DNA of 64,000 nucleotides from assembly GCF_014138435.1 (NCBI RefSeq), contig NZ_JACJIM010000005.1:496001-560000 (forward strand), given 5' to 3'. Below are positions 28,394 to 36,112 of the stretch, piece by piece. How positions within the stretch are numbered: the first letter of the stretch is position 1; the number at the start of each line of letters is the position of its first letter. A program made the position numbers and the translations under genes. Origin of the DNA: Methylobacterium fujisawaense. Lineage in GTDB: Bacteria > Pseudomonadota > Alphaproteobacteria > Rhizobiales > Beijerinckiaceae. The notes under the pieces are model-generated. The model did no database searches. It saw nothing but the letters and a program-made list of their open reading frames with translations, and was not told where the DNA came from.

Positions 28394-28987
28394 TCAGGCT
28401 GGCCAGTTCGCCGGGCGACCCAGGAAGCCGCGGCCCGGCATGCCGCGGAGCCATGTCACGAAGGCGCTCACCCGCTCGGGCGCGAACTGGTTTCGATGGC
28501 CCTGCGTGCTGTGCACGAGATCGCGCAGTTCCTGAGGGACCAGCGGGCCCGACCCGCCCCAGTAGGCGTATTCGCGCCCGAGAAGCACCCGGTCCGTCCG
28601 ACCGGTGTCGCGCACCAGGTTCGGCAGGCTGGTGACGCCCCCCGGCTCGCTATGGAAGGAATCGGCCTGGACGAAGGTGCCGTCGGCCGAGCGTCGATAG
28701 ATGTTGTCGCCGTAGATCTGCATGCGGCTGCCGGACATCACGGGTCGCTTGGCGCCGAAGCGAGCGTCGTCCCAGTACCGGTCGAAGGTGAGGATCTCGT
28801 CGATCCGCATCCAGTAGACGACACGGTCCTTGATCCCGTTCGGAATCGAGCCGGTCCCGACCACGAAGTCCCCGACGCTCGCGTGCTGCCGGATCAGCGG
28901 TTTGCACGCGCTCAGCGTGCACACCCGGTGGAACGGATTGGGCGCGAACCCGAGGTCGTGGTCGATCACGTAGGAGTGGACGCGCAC
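28394..28987 (-). CDS. Nmad2 (nucleotide modification associated domain 2) protein
   Basis: A 197-residue protein with a GTG start and GAGG five bases upstream, 7 bp after the TIR-like gene's stop. It matches the Nmad2 pattern across its length: MRVHSYVIDHDLGFAPNPF, CTLSACKP, GDFVVGTGS, RIDEILTFDRYWDDARF, YGDNIYRR, and DRVLLGREYAYWGG. Nmad families were defined by their association with DNA-modification and conflict systems; the fold is proposed to bind or act on modified nucleotides. Here it pairs with a TIR-like protein and faces a MazG/UDG operon. Confidence 0.75.
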   Translation of the reverse strand: MRVHSYVIDHDLGFAPNPFHRVCTLSACKPLIRQHASVGDFVVGTGSIPNGIKDRVVYWMRIDEILTFDRYWDDARFGAKRPVMSGSRMQIYGDNIYRRSADGTFVQADSFHSEPGGVTSLPNLVRDTGRTDRVLLGREYAYWGGSGPLVPQELRDLVHSTQGHRNQFAPERVSAFVTWLRGMPGRGFLGRPANWPA

Positions 28988-28994
28988 GCCGGCC

Positions 28995-29522
28995 TCAGCA
29001 CTTGTTCCGCTTGGTCTGGCGCTCCGCCCGCGGCTGGGCGTCGGGCTTCAACCACTCGGGCTTCGCGTTCCTCCGCGGTAGGGCGCCCCGCAGGCTGCCC
29101 GCATCCCAGGGAACGGTATCCCCGCCGTAATCCTCGAAAGCGCGCGGCAGCGTTTCGTCCTGGGTTCCAGGAGGCCAGATCCCGATCACGCGACGACCCT
29201 GGGCGGCGGCCCGCTGCATCACGCGCCCCAGCTCCTCGTCCGCGAGGCAATCGGGAGACAGCACGATCACCCCCAAGTCCTCGTCCGGCGTCTCGGCGTG
29301 ACCGGCCGGGGCCTCGTCATCGGCGGGCGCGGGCTCGTCGTCTTCCGGTGCAACGGGATCCTCGACGTGCTCGCCGTCTTCCTCCTCGTCGTCGTCCCCT
29401 TCGTCGGGCTCGACGGCGGCGACCTCCTCGTCCACGACCTCGCAGCCCGCCTCGGCCAAGAGCTTGAGCAGGGCCGTGCGTTCCTCGTCGTCGACAGGAC
29501 CGAGCACGCAAACCTTCGGCAT
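28995..29522 (-). CDS. TIR-like protein with acidic insert
   Basis: A 175-residue protein (GGGGAGAAG before ATG). Residues 1-35 (KVCVLGPVDDEERTALLKLL, AGCEVVDEEV) form a first beta-alpha unit. A ~45-residue run of Asp/Glu/Pro follows, and then LGVIVLSPDCLADEELGRVM, GRRVIGIWPPG, and LPRAFEDYGGDTVPW, which follow the later strands and helices of TIR/SLOG-type Rossmann-like domains. The catalytic Glu expected for NAD-degrading TIRs would be in ADEELG. The tail is basic. A TIR-like NADase or signalling role is inferred; the fold is not certain. Confidence 0.45.
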   Translation of the reverse strand: MPKVCVLGPVDDEERTALLKLLAEAGCEVVDEEVAAVEPDEGDDDEEEDGEHVEDPVAPEDDEPAPADDEAPAGHAETPDEDLGVIVLSPDCLADEELGRVMQRAAAQGRRVIGIWPPGTQDETLPRAFEDYGGDTVPWDAGSLRGALPRRNAKPEWLKPDAQPRAERQTKRNKC

Positions 29523-29726
29523 GTGCGGCTTCTCCCCGGTGCCCAGGTCCTTCCGTCGCGCATTCCGCCCGGGAGCCTGGCTCAGTAAAGCTTAGGTGGT
29601 CAGCCGCGGTCGGTATGGCAAGGGTGCGTTCGCCGCGTGTGTGGGTACAGGCAACCCTGGACTGAGCGCCGGAAAGGTCCGACGATGGCAACCTGAGGAT
29701 AGGCCAACCTGGAGCGGGGAGGGGAC
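29523..29726. promoter_or_regulatory. Divergent promoter region with three direct repeats
   Basis: A 204-bp spacer between the TIR-like and MazG-like operons. Three copies of a CAACCTGGA-like motif lie at 29651 (gcaaccctgg), 29688 (gcaacctgag) and 29704 (ccaacctgga), in the same orientation and close to the MazG-like start. They are candidate regulator sites controlling both operons. Confidence 0.4.
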
Positions 29727-30878
29727 ATGGATACGGCGCCGCTTAGCCTGAACGGTTATCAAGCCGGGGCGGTCCGGACGGACCGGACGCGAGGGAAGGG
29801 CACCGGCCTCGACCTGGCCGTGCTCGGCCTTTTCGGCGAGACGGGCAGCCTGCTGAGCGAGACCAAGAAGAAGCAGCGCGACGCGCGGTCCTATCTTGGC
29901 TACGAGGCGAGCGTCGTCGAGGAGATGGGCGACGCGCTCTGGTACCTGGCGGTGATCGCCGATCACGCCGGGCTGCGCTTGGGGGATCTCGCCGGCCGGG
30001 ACCTCGCCGGCGGACCCGAGCCGACCTTCGCGGACGTGCAGCCACAGCGTGCCTTGCCTTTGCACGTCCCGACCGTCGCCTTCGAGCACACCCTGCTACA
30101 GTTGGCCGGGGCCGTCGGCCGGCTGGCCGCGCTGGGGGCGCGGGGCGACCTCGCGGGAAGCCCGGACCTCCTGGAGCGTCTCTCCGCAGTGTTCGGCCTT
30201 CTCGTCGCGGCCGCGAACGAGGCCGGCGTCACCCTGGAGCAGGCCGCCATGCGCAACCTCGCGAAGGCCGAGGACCGTTGGCCGGCGACGCGCGTCGCCC
30301 CGCCGCTGTTCGACGAGGCGTTCCCGGACGAAGAGCGCCTGCCCCGCGCGTTGACCATCGACATCTTCGAGCGCACCGGCGGGAACGACAGGCGGTACGT
30401 CGTGCAGCGATGCAACGGCATCTTCATCGGCGACCGCCTGACCGACAACATCATGAAGCCGGACGATTACCGGTTCCACGACGCCTTCCACTATGCCTAC
30501 GCCGCCGTCCTCGGCTGGTCGCCGGTGACGCGCGCGCTGTTCCGCCTGAAGAGGAAAAGCGAGGCCCGCGTCGACGAGGGGCAGGACGGAGCGCGCGCGA
30601 TCCTGATCGAGGAGGGCGTGGCGACGTTCGTCTTCGGTGAGGCGAAGCAGCTCGGCTTCTTCGAAGGACAGCGCCCGGGCGACCTGGGCTTCGCCTTCCT
30701 GAAATCGGTGAGGCAATTCGTGCGCGGCTACGAGGTCGAGGCCTGCCCGCTCTGGCTTTGGGAAGAGGCCATTCTCGCCGGTAACGAAGCGTTTCGTTTC
30801 TTGCGGGAGAAGCGCCGCGGGCGCCTTCGGCTCGATCTGGTCGGGCGGAAGATGCTGGTCGAGGACCTGCCGACATGA
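29727..30878 (+). CDS. MazG-like nucleotide pyrophosphohydrolase with C-terminal domain
   Basis: A 383-residue protein with a strong GGGGAGGGG ribosome-binding site. The N-terminal ~100 residues are an all-alpha MazG-like NTP pyrophosphatase: LAVLGLFGETGSLLSETKKK (Glu38; the usual second Glu is Ser41), then VVEEMGDALWYLAVIA with the ExxD pair Glu66/Asp69. The ~190-residue C-terminal part has conserved-looking blocks DDYRFHDAFHYAYAAVLGWS and RAILIEEGVATFVFGEA that I recall from other MazG-fused proteins of unknown role. MazG enzymes hydrolyse (d)NTPs or alarmones. The stop overlaps the glycosylase gene by ATGA, so the two probably act together. Confidence 0.75.
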   Translation: MDTAPLSLNGYQAGAVRTDRTRGKGTGLDLAVLGLFGETGSLLSETKKKQRDARSYLGYEASVVEEMGDALWYLAVIADHAGLRLGDLAGRDLAGGPEPTFADVQPQRALPLHVPTVAFEHTLLQLAGAVGRLAALGARGDLAGSPDLLERLSAVFGLLVAAANEAGVTLEQAAMRNLAKAEDRWPATRVAPPLFDEAFPDEERLPRALTIDIFERTGGNDRRYVVQRCNGIFIGDRLTDNIMKPDDYRFHDAFHYAYAAVLGWSPVTRALFRLKRKSEARVDEGQDGARAILIEEGVATFVFGEAKQLGFFEGQRPGDLGFAFLKSVRQFVRGYEVEACPLWLWEEAILAGNEAFRFLREKRRGRLRLDLVGRKMLVEDLPT

Positions 30879-31543
30879 CACCTGGCGCCTTCATCGAGGC
30901 CCTCGCGGCGCTTCGCTTCAGCGACACCTTCAACCCCTACGCCGAGGCCTGCCCGGACCACGACGGCGTCGGTGCGCCCCAGGTCCGGCGTGAGAACCTG
31001 CGCCTCGTGCTGGAGGCGGCCCTCGCCGGAGGCGTCGACTCGATCTGGATCGCGCGCGACCTCGGGTACCGTGGCGGGCGGCGCACGGGCCTGGCGCTCA
31101 CGGACGAGGCCCACCTCTCCGCCCATGCCGGCCTCTACGGTCAATTGCCGCTGGCGCGGGCAACCCGCGGCCCCGCGATGACCGAGCGCACGGCGACGGT
31201 GATCTGGCAGGTTCTCCGGGACCTGCGACGTCCGATCTTCCTCTGGAACGTCTTCCCGCTCCATCCGCACGCGTCGGGCGACCCGCTGTCCAATCGCTGC
31301 CACACCCGTCGGGAACGGCAGGCGTCCCGCCACCTCCTCGAATGGCTGGTGTCGGAATTGCGGCCCCGGGTCCTGGTCGCCATCGGGAGGGATGCCGAGG
31401 CGGCGTTGGCGGACTTGGGTATGGCGGCCGAGCGGGTCCGGCACCCCAGCTACGGAGGTCAGACCGAGTTCGTCGCTCGGATGGGCGAGTTGTACGGCCT
31501 ACCCGCCAAAGCTCCGCGCGCGGTGCAACTCACGCTGCCGTAA
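30875..31543 (+). CDS. Uracil-DNA glycosylase superfamily protein
   Basis: A 222-residue protein of the UDG superfamily. Motif 1 is IWIARDLGYRGGRRTGLALT (in place of the usual GEAPGYRG...TG), the central motif is FLWNVFPLHPH followed by GDPLSNRCHT, and the C-terminal motif is HPSYGGQTEF. The VLVAIGRDAEAAL strand precedes the last motif. The loss of the EAP residues in motif 1 suggests a changed base specificity or a non-catalytic reader. It is translationally coupled to the MazG-like gene. Family is clear; substrate is unknown and could be a modified phage base. Confidence 0.8.
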   Translation: MTPGAFIEALAALRFSDTFNPYAEACPDHDGVGAPQVRRENLRLVLEAALAGGVDSIWIARDLGYRGGRRTGLALTDEAHLSAHAGLYGQLPLARATRGPAMTERTATVIWQVLRDLRRPIFLWNVFPLHPHASGDPLSNRCHTRRERQASRHLLEWLVSELRPRVLVAIGRDAEAALADLGMAAERVRHPSYGGQTEFVARMGELYGLPAKAPRAVQLTLP

Positions 31544-31786
31544 GGAAACCGCAGCCGGATCTTCCCGACGTTGGTCTGGCGGGCCTCCAGGTCAGGCATG
31601 ACGCACCAGCACGTGTTCGTATGCTGGCCCGGGATGAGACGCCTCGAACCTTCCCATCGCCCCGGCGGTCACGCGCACCTATGCCGGCGAGACTTCCAGG
31701 GTGCGACGCACCGGTGAACCCTAGGTGCGGGCAACGGGAAGCCGGATCACCTTGCTTTACCTTAGGCGTGCCTCCGGTCTATCGCC
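31544..31786. promoter_or_regulatory. Spacer before the SIR2 operon, probable promoter
   Basis: A 243-bp gap with no supported gene, AT-richer just before the SIR2 start (ttgctttaccttagg near 31753-31767). It separates the MazG/UDG pair from the three-gene SIR2/SMC operon, so the latter probably has its own promoter. Confidence 0.35.
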
Positions 31787-33139
31787 TTGGCGAAGATCCG
31801 GCGGACGAAGGGGGGCGGTTTGGACGCGGCGGTTCGTGCGCGATTGCTCGCCTCCATGGAAGCCGGGCGCCTCGTGCTCCTCTGCGGCGCCGGCCTGTCG
31901 ATGGCGCCGCCGAGTTCCCTGCCGTCGGCCTGGACCGTGGCCGCCAGGTGCTACGACCGCTATGTCATGAGCATCGATCCGGCGTGCCCGCAGGAACTGC
32001 GCGGCGACCTGGAGTCCCTGGCGGAGATCTTCGCCAAGGAGGACATGCTCGGGTCGGTCTTCATCGACGCTCTCGTGCCCTGGGAGGATTTCGTCCGGCC
32101 GCCCAACGTCGGGCACGCCGCGGTGGCGGACTTCCTGATCACGCGCTTGGCCGCCGGTGTCGTGTCGGCGAATTACGACACCCTGATCGAGCGCCGCGCG
32201 CAGGAATACGGGTTCGATCTCCTCGCCTCCCTCGACGGCGACGAGGCAAAGGTCCAGGCCCGCAAGCACGCGCCCCTGCTCAAATTTCATGGCTGCTCCG
32301 TCCGCGAGCGGCGCGCCACGGTCTGGACGGCCTCACAGCTCACCGAGGACCGGGTGATCGCCGCGCGCATCGAGAAGACTAAGACGTGGATGGCCCACCA
32401 CCTCCGCGAGAGCGACCTGCTCGTCGTCGGCTTCTGGTCGGATTGGTCCTATCTCAACACCGTTCTCGCCGAGGCATTGACGGGCGTCGCGCCGCTGTCG
32501 GTGACGCTGGTCGACCTGGCGCCCGAGGACGTCCTGCAGGCCAAGGCGCCCGAACTCTGGACCCTGGCCAATTCGGAGAACGTCCGGTTCACGCATGTTC
32601 AGCGTTCGGGGGCCGAAGTCCTGGACGAACTCCGGAGGGCGTTTTCCCAGGCGTACCTACGCAAGGTCCTGCACGCCGGGCGCGCCGCGTTGGAGAGCGA
32701 GCTCGGGGCGGAGTGCGAGGCGGGCTGGCTCGATCCGCCCGACCTGGGCAGCGAGGAACTCTACGACCTTCGACGGGACGCCGAGGGCGTGCCGGCCACC
32801 GCCGCGGCGACCTTGCGGAACCCGGGGCCGTCCGAGGTCCTGGGCTACGCGCACCTGTTGCTGCGGCGTGCCGGTGCCAGCCAGACCCCCGTCGGCTATG
32901 ATCTCGCGGGCCGCCGGATCAGGGTCGTGAACGGTTCGGGCATGCTGCTCCAGACGGTGCAGGACCGGTTCAGGGAGACGCCGTTCGAGGTCGCCGACAT
33001 CGTGGTCTGCGCCGGAGCCACCGACGTCGGCCTGCCGTTGAACGTCGTTCGGGAAGGGCGACCGGGCGACATAATCCGGCCGAGCGCCTCCGCGGCATGG
33101 CTCGACCTTCCCGCCGCCCGCAGGGAGCTCGAAGTTTGA
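31787..33139 (+). CDS. SIR2-family NADase-type effector
   Basis: A 450-residue protein with a TTG start. The SIR2 fold is shown by LVLLCGAGLSMAPPSSLP (near residues 29-46), VVSANYDTLIE (near 124), and LLKFHGC (near 164, with the catalytic-type His). The C-terminal ~150 residues (GSEELYDLRRDAEGVP; GYAHLLLRRAGA; RRIRVVNGSGML; GLPLNVVREGRPGDIIRP) form a separate domain typical of SIR2 proteins linked to SMC-like ATPases. Bacterial defence SIR2 proteins deplete NAD+ on phage infection. Stop and next start share TGATG. Confidence 0.82.
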   Translation: MAKIRRTKGGGLDAAVRARLLASMEAGRLVLLCGAGLSMAPPSSLPSAWTVAARCYDRYVMSIDPACPQELRGDLESLAEIFAKEDMLGSVFIDALVPWEDFVRPPNVGHAAVADFLITRLAAGVVSANYDTLIERRAQEYGFDLLASLDGDEAKVQARKHAPLLKFHGCSVRERRATVWTASQLTEDRVIAARIEKTKTWMAHHLRESDLLVVGFWSDWSYLNTVLAEALTGVAPLSVTLVDLAPEDVLQAKAPELWTLANSENVRFTHVQRSGAEVLDELRRAFSQAYLRKVLHAGRAALESELGAECEAGWLDPPDLGSEELYDLRRDAEGVPATAAATLRNPGPSEVLGYAHLLLRRAGASQTPVGYDLAGRRIRVVNGSGMLLQTVQDRFRETPFEVADIVVCAGATDVGLPLNVVREGRPGDIIRPSASAAWLDLPAARRELEV

Positions 33140-33669
33140 TGGACATAGCGACTCAATCCGAGGTGCTCCTCCGGTCGGCAGGCTATGAGACTTGGACCTG
33201 GCCGGGCGGCAGCGTGCCGGTCGTCTGCTTCGAGAACGCGGCGGTCGTCGGATTCCTGCACGTCTTCGCGAGCGGCGAGAGCCTGCTCGCCGATTGGCAG
33301 CAAATCCAGCAGGCCACGCTCGGCCGGCATGCGGCCTCGTTGCGCTCTGCAGGCACAAAGGCCTGGAACGTTTACGCCTTGTTCCTGGCTTGCGGCTCCG
33401 AACCGGCCCTCGCGCGGCAGATCGAGCGGATCGAGGAGGACTTCTCCATGACCCGAAAGATCGCGCGCGGCGACTTGCGCACGGTCGCCGATTTGCGAAG
33501 AACGTTGTTGCCCCTCCTGCCGGTTCTCAGCGCACCCGAGATCGGCGGGGCCGATTACCGGGCCCGTCTGCGGGCGCGGTTGAGCGACCTGCCGGACGAC
33601 GCGGTGGCCGCGTTCCTGGGCGCTGCGAGCGCTTCCGAGGTGGCGCGCATCCTGGTGGATGCGCCATGA
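33139..33669 (+). CDS. Small middle component of SIR2/SMC system
   Basis: A 176-residue soluble protein (MDIATQSEVLLRSAGYETWT). The block KAWNVYALFLA followed by IERIEEDFSMTRKIARGDL and LLPLLPVLS resembles the middle component (MC1-like: WN-Y ... IE-D...RKI ... PLLP) of ABC-three-component conflict systems. It overlaps both neighbours (TGATG upstream, ATGA downstream), so the three proteins are made in concert. I infer an adaptor between the SMC ATPase and the SIR2 effector; the family match is by recalled pattern. Confidence 0.6.
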   Translation: MDIATQSEVLLRSAGYETWTWPGGSVPVVCFENAAVVGFLHVFASGESLLADWQQIQQATLGRHAASLRSAGTKAWNVYALFLACGSEPALARQIERIEEDFSMTRKIARGDLRTVADLRRTLLPLLPVLSAPEIGGADYRARLRARLSDLPDDAVAAFLGAASASEVARILVDAP

Positions 33670-35723
33670 GGCTCGACTACCTCGAACTGTGCGGCTTCCG
33701 GGGCTTCCTGGAGCGCCAACGGGTGGATTTCGGCACTGGCTTCACCGTGATCTGCGGACGCAACGGCGTCGGGAAGAGCACGCTGTGCGACGCGGTCGAG
33801 TTCGCCCTCACCGGCCAAATCGACAAATACCTCGTCGACAAGGCGGCGAAGGAAAGCCTCGACGACTACGTTTGGTGGCGCGGCGAAGGCCACCCGGAGG
33901 CGCACTTCGTCACCGTGGGATTTCGCGCCGATGACGGGAGCGGCTTCGCGGTGACGCGCTCGCGCGAGACCGGCGCAGACCGGGACGCGGCACGCATCGA
34001 GGCGATGCTCTGCGTTCCGGGCGCGAAGCCCGAGCGGGCCCTCCAGCAGGTCTGCAGGACATCCATCATTCGCGACGAATGGATCGCTGCGCTCAGCCTC
34101 GACCTGACGGAAACGCAACGGTTCGAGTTCGTTCGCGGGGCCCTGGGCGCCATCGAGGGTCCGGATTACGCCGCCAAGGCTCGTGAGGCCCTGTCCTCCG
34201 CCGAGGCCGTACACAACGCCGCCGCGCAGGCCTATGAGGAGGCGCGCGCACGTCTGACCGCGGCGCTGACCGACTTGGAGCAGATCCGGGACGTCGCCCT
34301 GCAGGCCGGGGACGTCGCGGCCGTCCTTGCCACCCTGGACGAGCTTACGCCTGGGGCCGGCCCCGACCTGGGAGCTCGGGTCGCGGCAGCTCGGAAGACG
34401 CTGGCCAGGCGCCGGTCGAACCTCGGCGAGATGGGATGGGTCGCCGACGAGGCTCGCGCGGTGGCCGCATTGCGCGACACGGTCGCGCGACACGGCGACA
34501 GCGCAGGCCGGGACGCGGTGGCGGTGGCCGAAGCCGAGGTCGCGGTCCAGGAAGCCCGCCGCCAGCTGCAGGCCGCCGAGGCGCGCCTGGACCGGGAACA
34601 GGAAAGCGACGGCCTCGCCGCGTCGCTCGCGATCCTGGTCGATCACGGCAGCCGGATCGGCCTGCATGACGACCGTTGCCCGCTATGCCGCGCGCCGCAG
34701 GGCGCCCCCGAGTTCGAGACGGGGCTCGCATCCGCGCGCCAGCGCCTCGCCGCCCGGCGGTCGGCAGTGCCGGAGGCGCGAGGCGAGGTCGCGGCGGCCC
34801 GAACCCGGGTCGAGGATGCCGGCGAGATCCTGAAGCAGGCCGAGACGGTCGTCCATCGCCTCGCGTCCGCCCAAGCCGAGCTGGAAGCCCGGGAAGAGGC
34901 GCTTTCGGCCGAGCTCGTGCGACGTTCCCTGGATGGAGAGCTGGCCTACGACCCAGAGGCCCTGGAGGAGGTGGTGGAGGCCGAACGGAGTCGGTTGATC
35001 GACCTGGAACGGAGCATCCTCACCTTGGAAGCTTCGCAGGCGGTGGAACGCGTAACGGAGCTCGAAGCGCGCCTCGAAGCGCTTCGGGCAGAGGCCGACG
35101 ACGCGAGCGACCGGCTCGCGCGCGCCCACGCTGCGGTGACGACCGCCCGGACGCTGGACCGTACGGTCCGCAGGACGAATGCCGAGATCATCGACGAGCG
35201 CCTGGCGGTTATCAGCCCGCTGCTGAACGAGCTGTACCAGCGGCTTCGCCCGCATTCCGAGTGGCGGACCATCGATTACGGCATACGCGGCGACGTCAGG
35301 CGTTTCCTGAGCCTGCGGGTCGGCAACGGCTTGAACCCGCAATTCGTGTTCAGCAGCGGGCAGAGGCGTGCGGCCGGGCTGGCCTTCCTCCTCTCCGTTC
35401 ACCTGTCCCGGCCGTGGTGCAATTGGCGGACGCTCATGCTCGACGACCCGGTCCAGCACATCGATGATTTCCGGGCCTTGCACTTGGTCGAGGTCCTGTC
35501 GGCCCTGCAGCGGTCGGGCCGGCAGATCGTCTGTGCCGTCGAGGATCCGTCGTTGGCGGAATTGCTGTGCCGGCGCCTCATGAGCGAGCCCACGGCGCTC
35601 GGTCGCCGCCACGACCTGGATCTTGTTCCCGGCGGGGGTGCCTCGGTCACTCGCTCGACGGACATCGCACCAGCCATGGTCGGCGTGCTCAGGAGGGCAA
35701 GGGACCTGAGCGCGGCGAGCTGA
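33666..35723 (+). CDS. SMC/RecF/Rad50-like ABC ATPase
   Basis: A 685-residue ATPase starting within the previous stop (ATGA). N-terminal LCGFRGFLERQRVDFG with Walker A GRNGVGKST (Lys37), then long coiled-coil arms (about 165-560) interrupted by a CPLCRAP motif near residue 340 that resembles a zinc hook. The signature FSSGQRRAAGLAFLLSVHLS, Walker B LMLDDPVQHIDD and the H-loop-type end QIVCAVEDPSLAELL complete the ABC head. Rad50-like ATPases in defence operons sense DNA ends or invading DNA; here it would trigger the SIR2 effector. Typical length for the class. Confidence 0.85.
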   Translation: MRLDYLELCGFRGFLERQRVDFGTGFTVICGRNGVGKSTLCDAVEFALTGQIDKYLVDKAAKESLDDYVWWRGEGHPEAHFVTVGFRADDGSGFAVTRSRETGADRDAARIEAMLCVPGAKPERALQQVCRTSIIRDEWIAALSLDLTETQRFEFVRGALGAIEGPDYAAKAREALSSAEAVHNAAAQAYEEARARLTAALTDLEQIRDVALQAGDVAAVLATLDELTPGAGPDLGARVAAARKTLARRRSNLGEMGWVADEARAVAALRDTVARHGDSAGRDAVAVAEAEVAVQEARRQLQAAEARLDREQESDGLAASLAILVDHGSRIGLHDDRCPLCRAPQGAPEFETGLASARQRLAARRSAVPEARGEVAAARTRVEDAGEILKQAETVVHRLASAQAELEAREEALSAELVRRSLDGELAYDPEALEEVVEAERSRLIDLERSILTLEASQAVERVTELEARLEALRAEADDASDRLARAHAAVTTARTLDRTVRRTNAEIIDERLAVISPLLNELYQRLRPHSEWRTIDYGIRGDVRRFLSLRVGNGLNPQFVFSSGQRRAAGLAFLLSVHLSRPWCNWRTLMLDDPVQHIDDFRALHLVEVLSALQRSGRQIVCAVEDPSLAELLCRRLMSEPTALGRRHDLDLVPGGGASVTRSTDIAPAMVGVLRRARDLSAAS

Positions 35724-36112
35724 AACGGCCTTGATTACCGACGGCGTCGGGACTGTGCTCGCCCCGGACCGGTGCTTCGACCCGCGGTCCCCGATTTCGT
35801 GACCTCGACGAGGGAAGAGGGCAGGGAGCTCGACGACCGCCTCGCAAACGCTCCCCGCTCTCCGCAGACCCCGTCCGACGTGGGTGGCGCCCTGCCCGTC
35901 GAAAGCGGAGAGCATTCCTGCGCGCGGCAATTCCGGGGAGTGGATGCCCGATCAGGCCGCGAAATCGAAAAGGTTTCGTCCCGGCCAGCGGTCCTGGCTC
36001 AAGCCCGACACGGGGATCATCATGTCCGCAGAGGGGCGCGCGGTCACGGGCGCCCCTCTGCGGAGGCCATCGGGTTCAAGCACATCCCGGGCGTGAGGAC
36101 AGGATTCCCTGA
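35724..36112. other. Gene-poor spacer after the SMC gene
   Basis: 389 bp without a supported gene; short frames on both strands have no ribosome-binding site or recognisable product. Confidence 0.3.
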
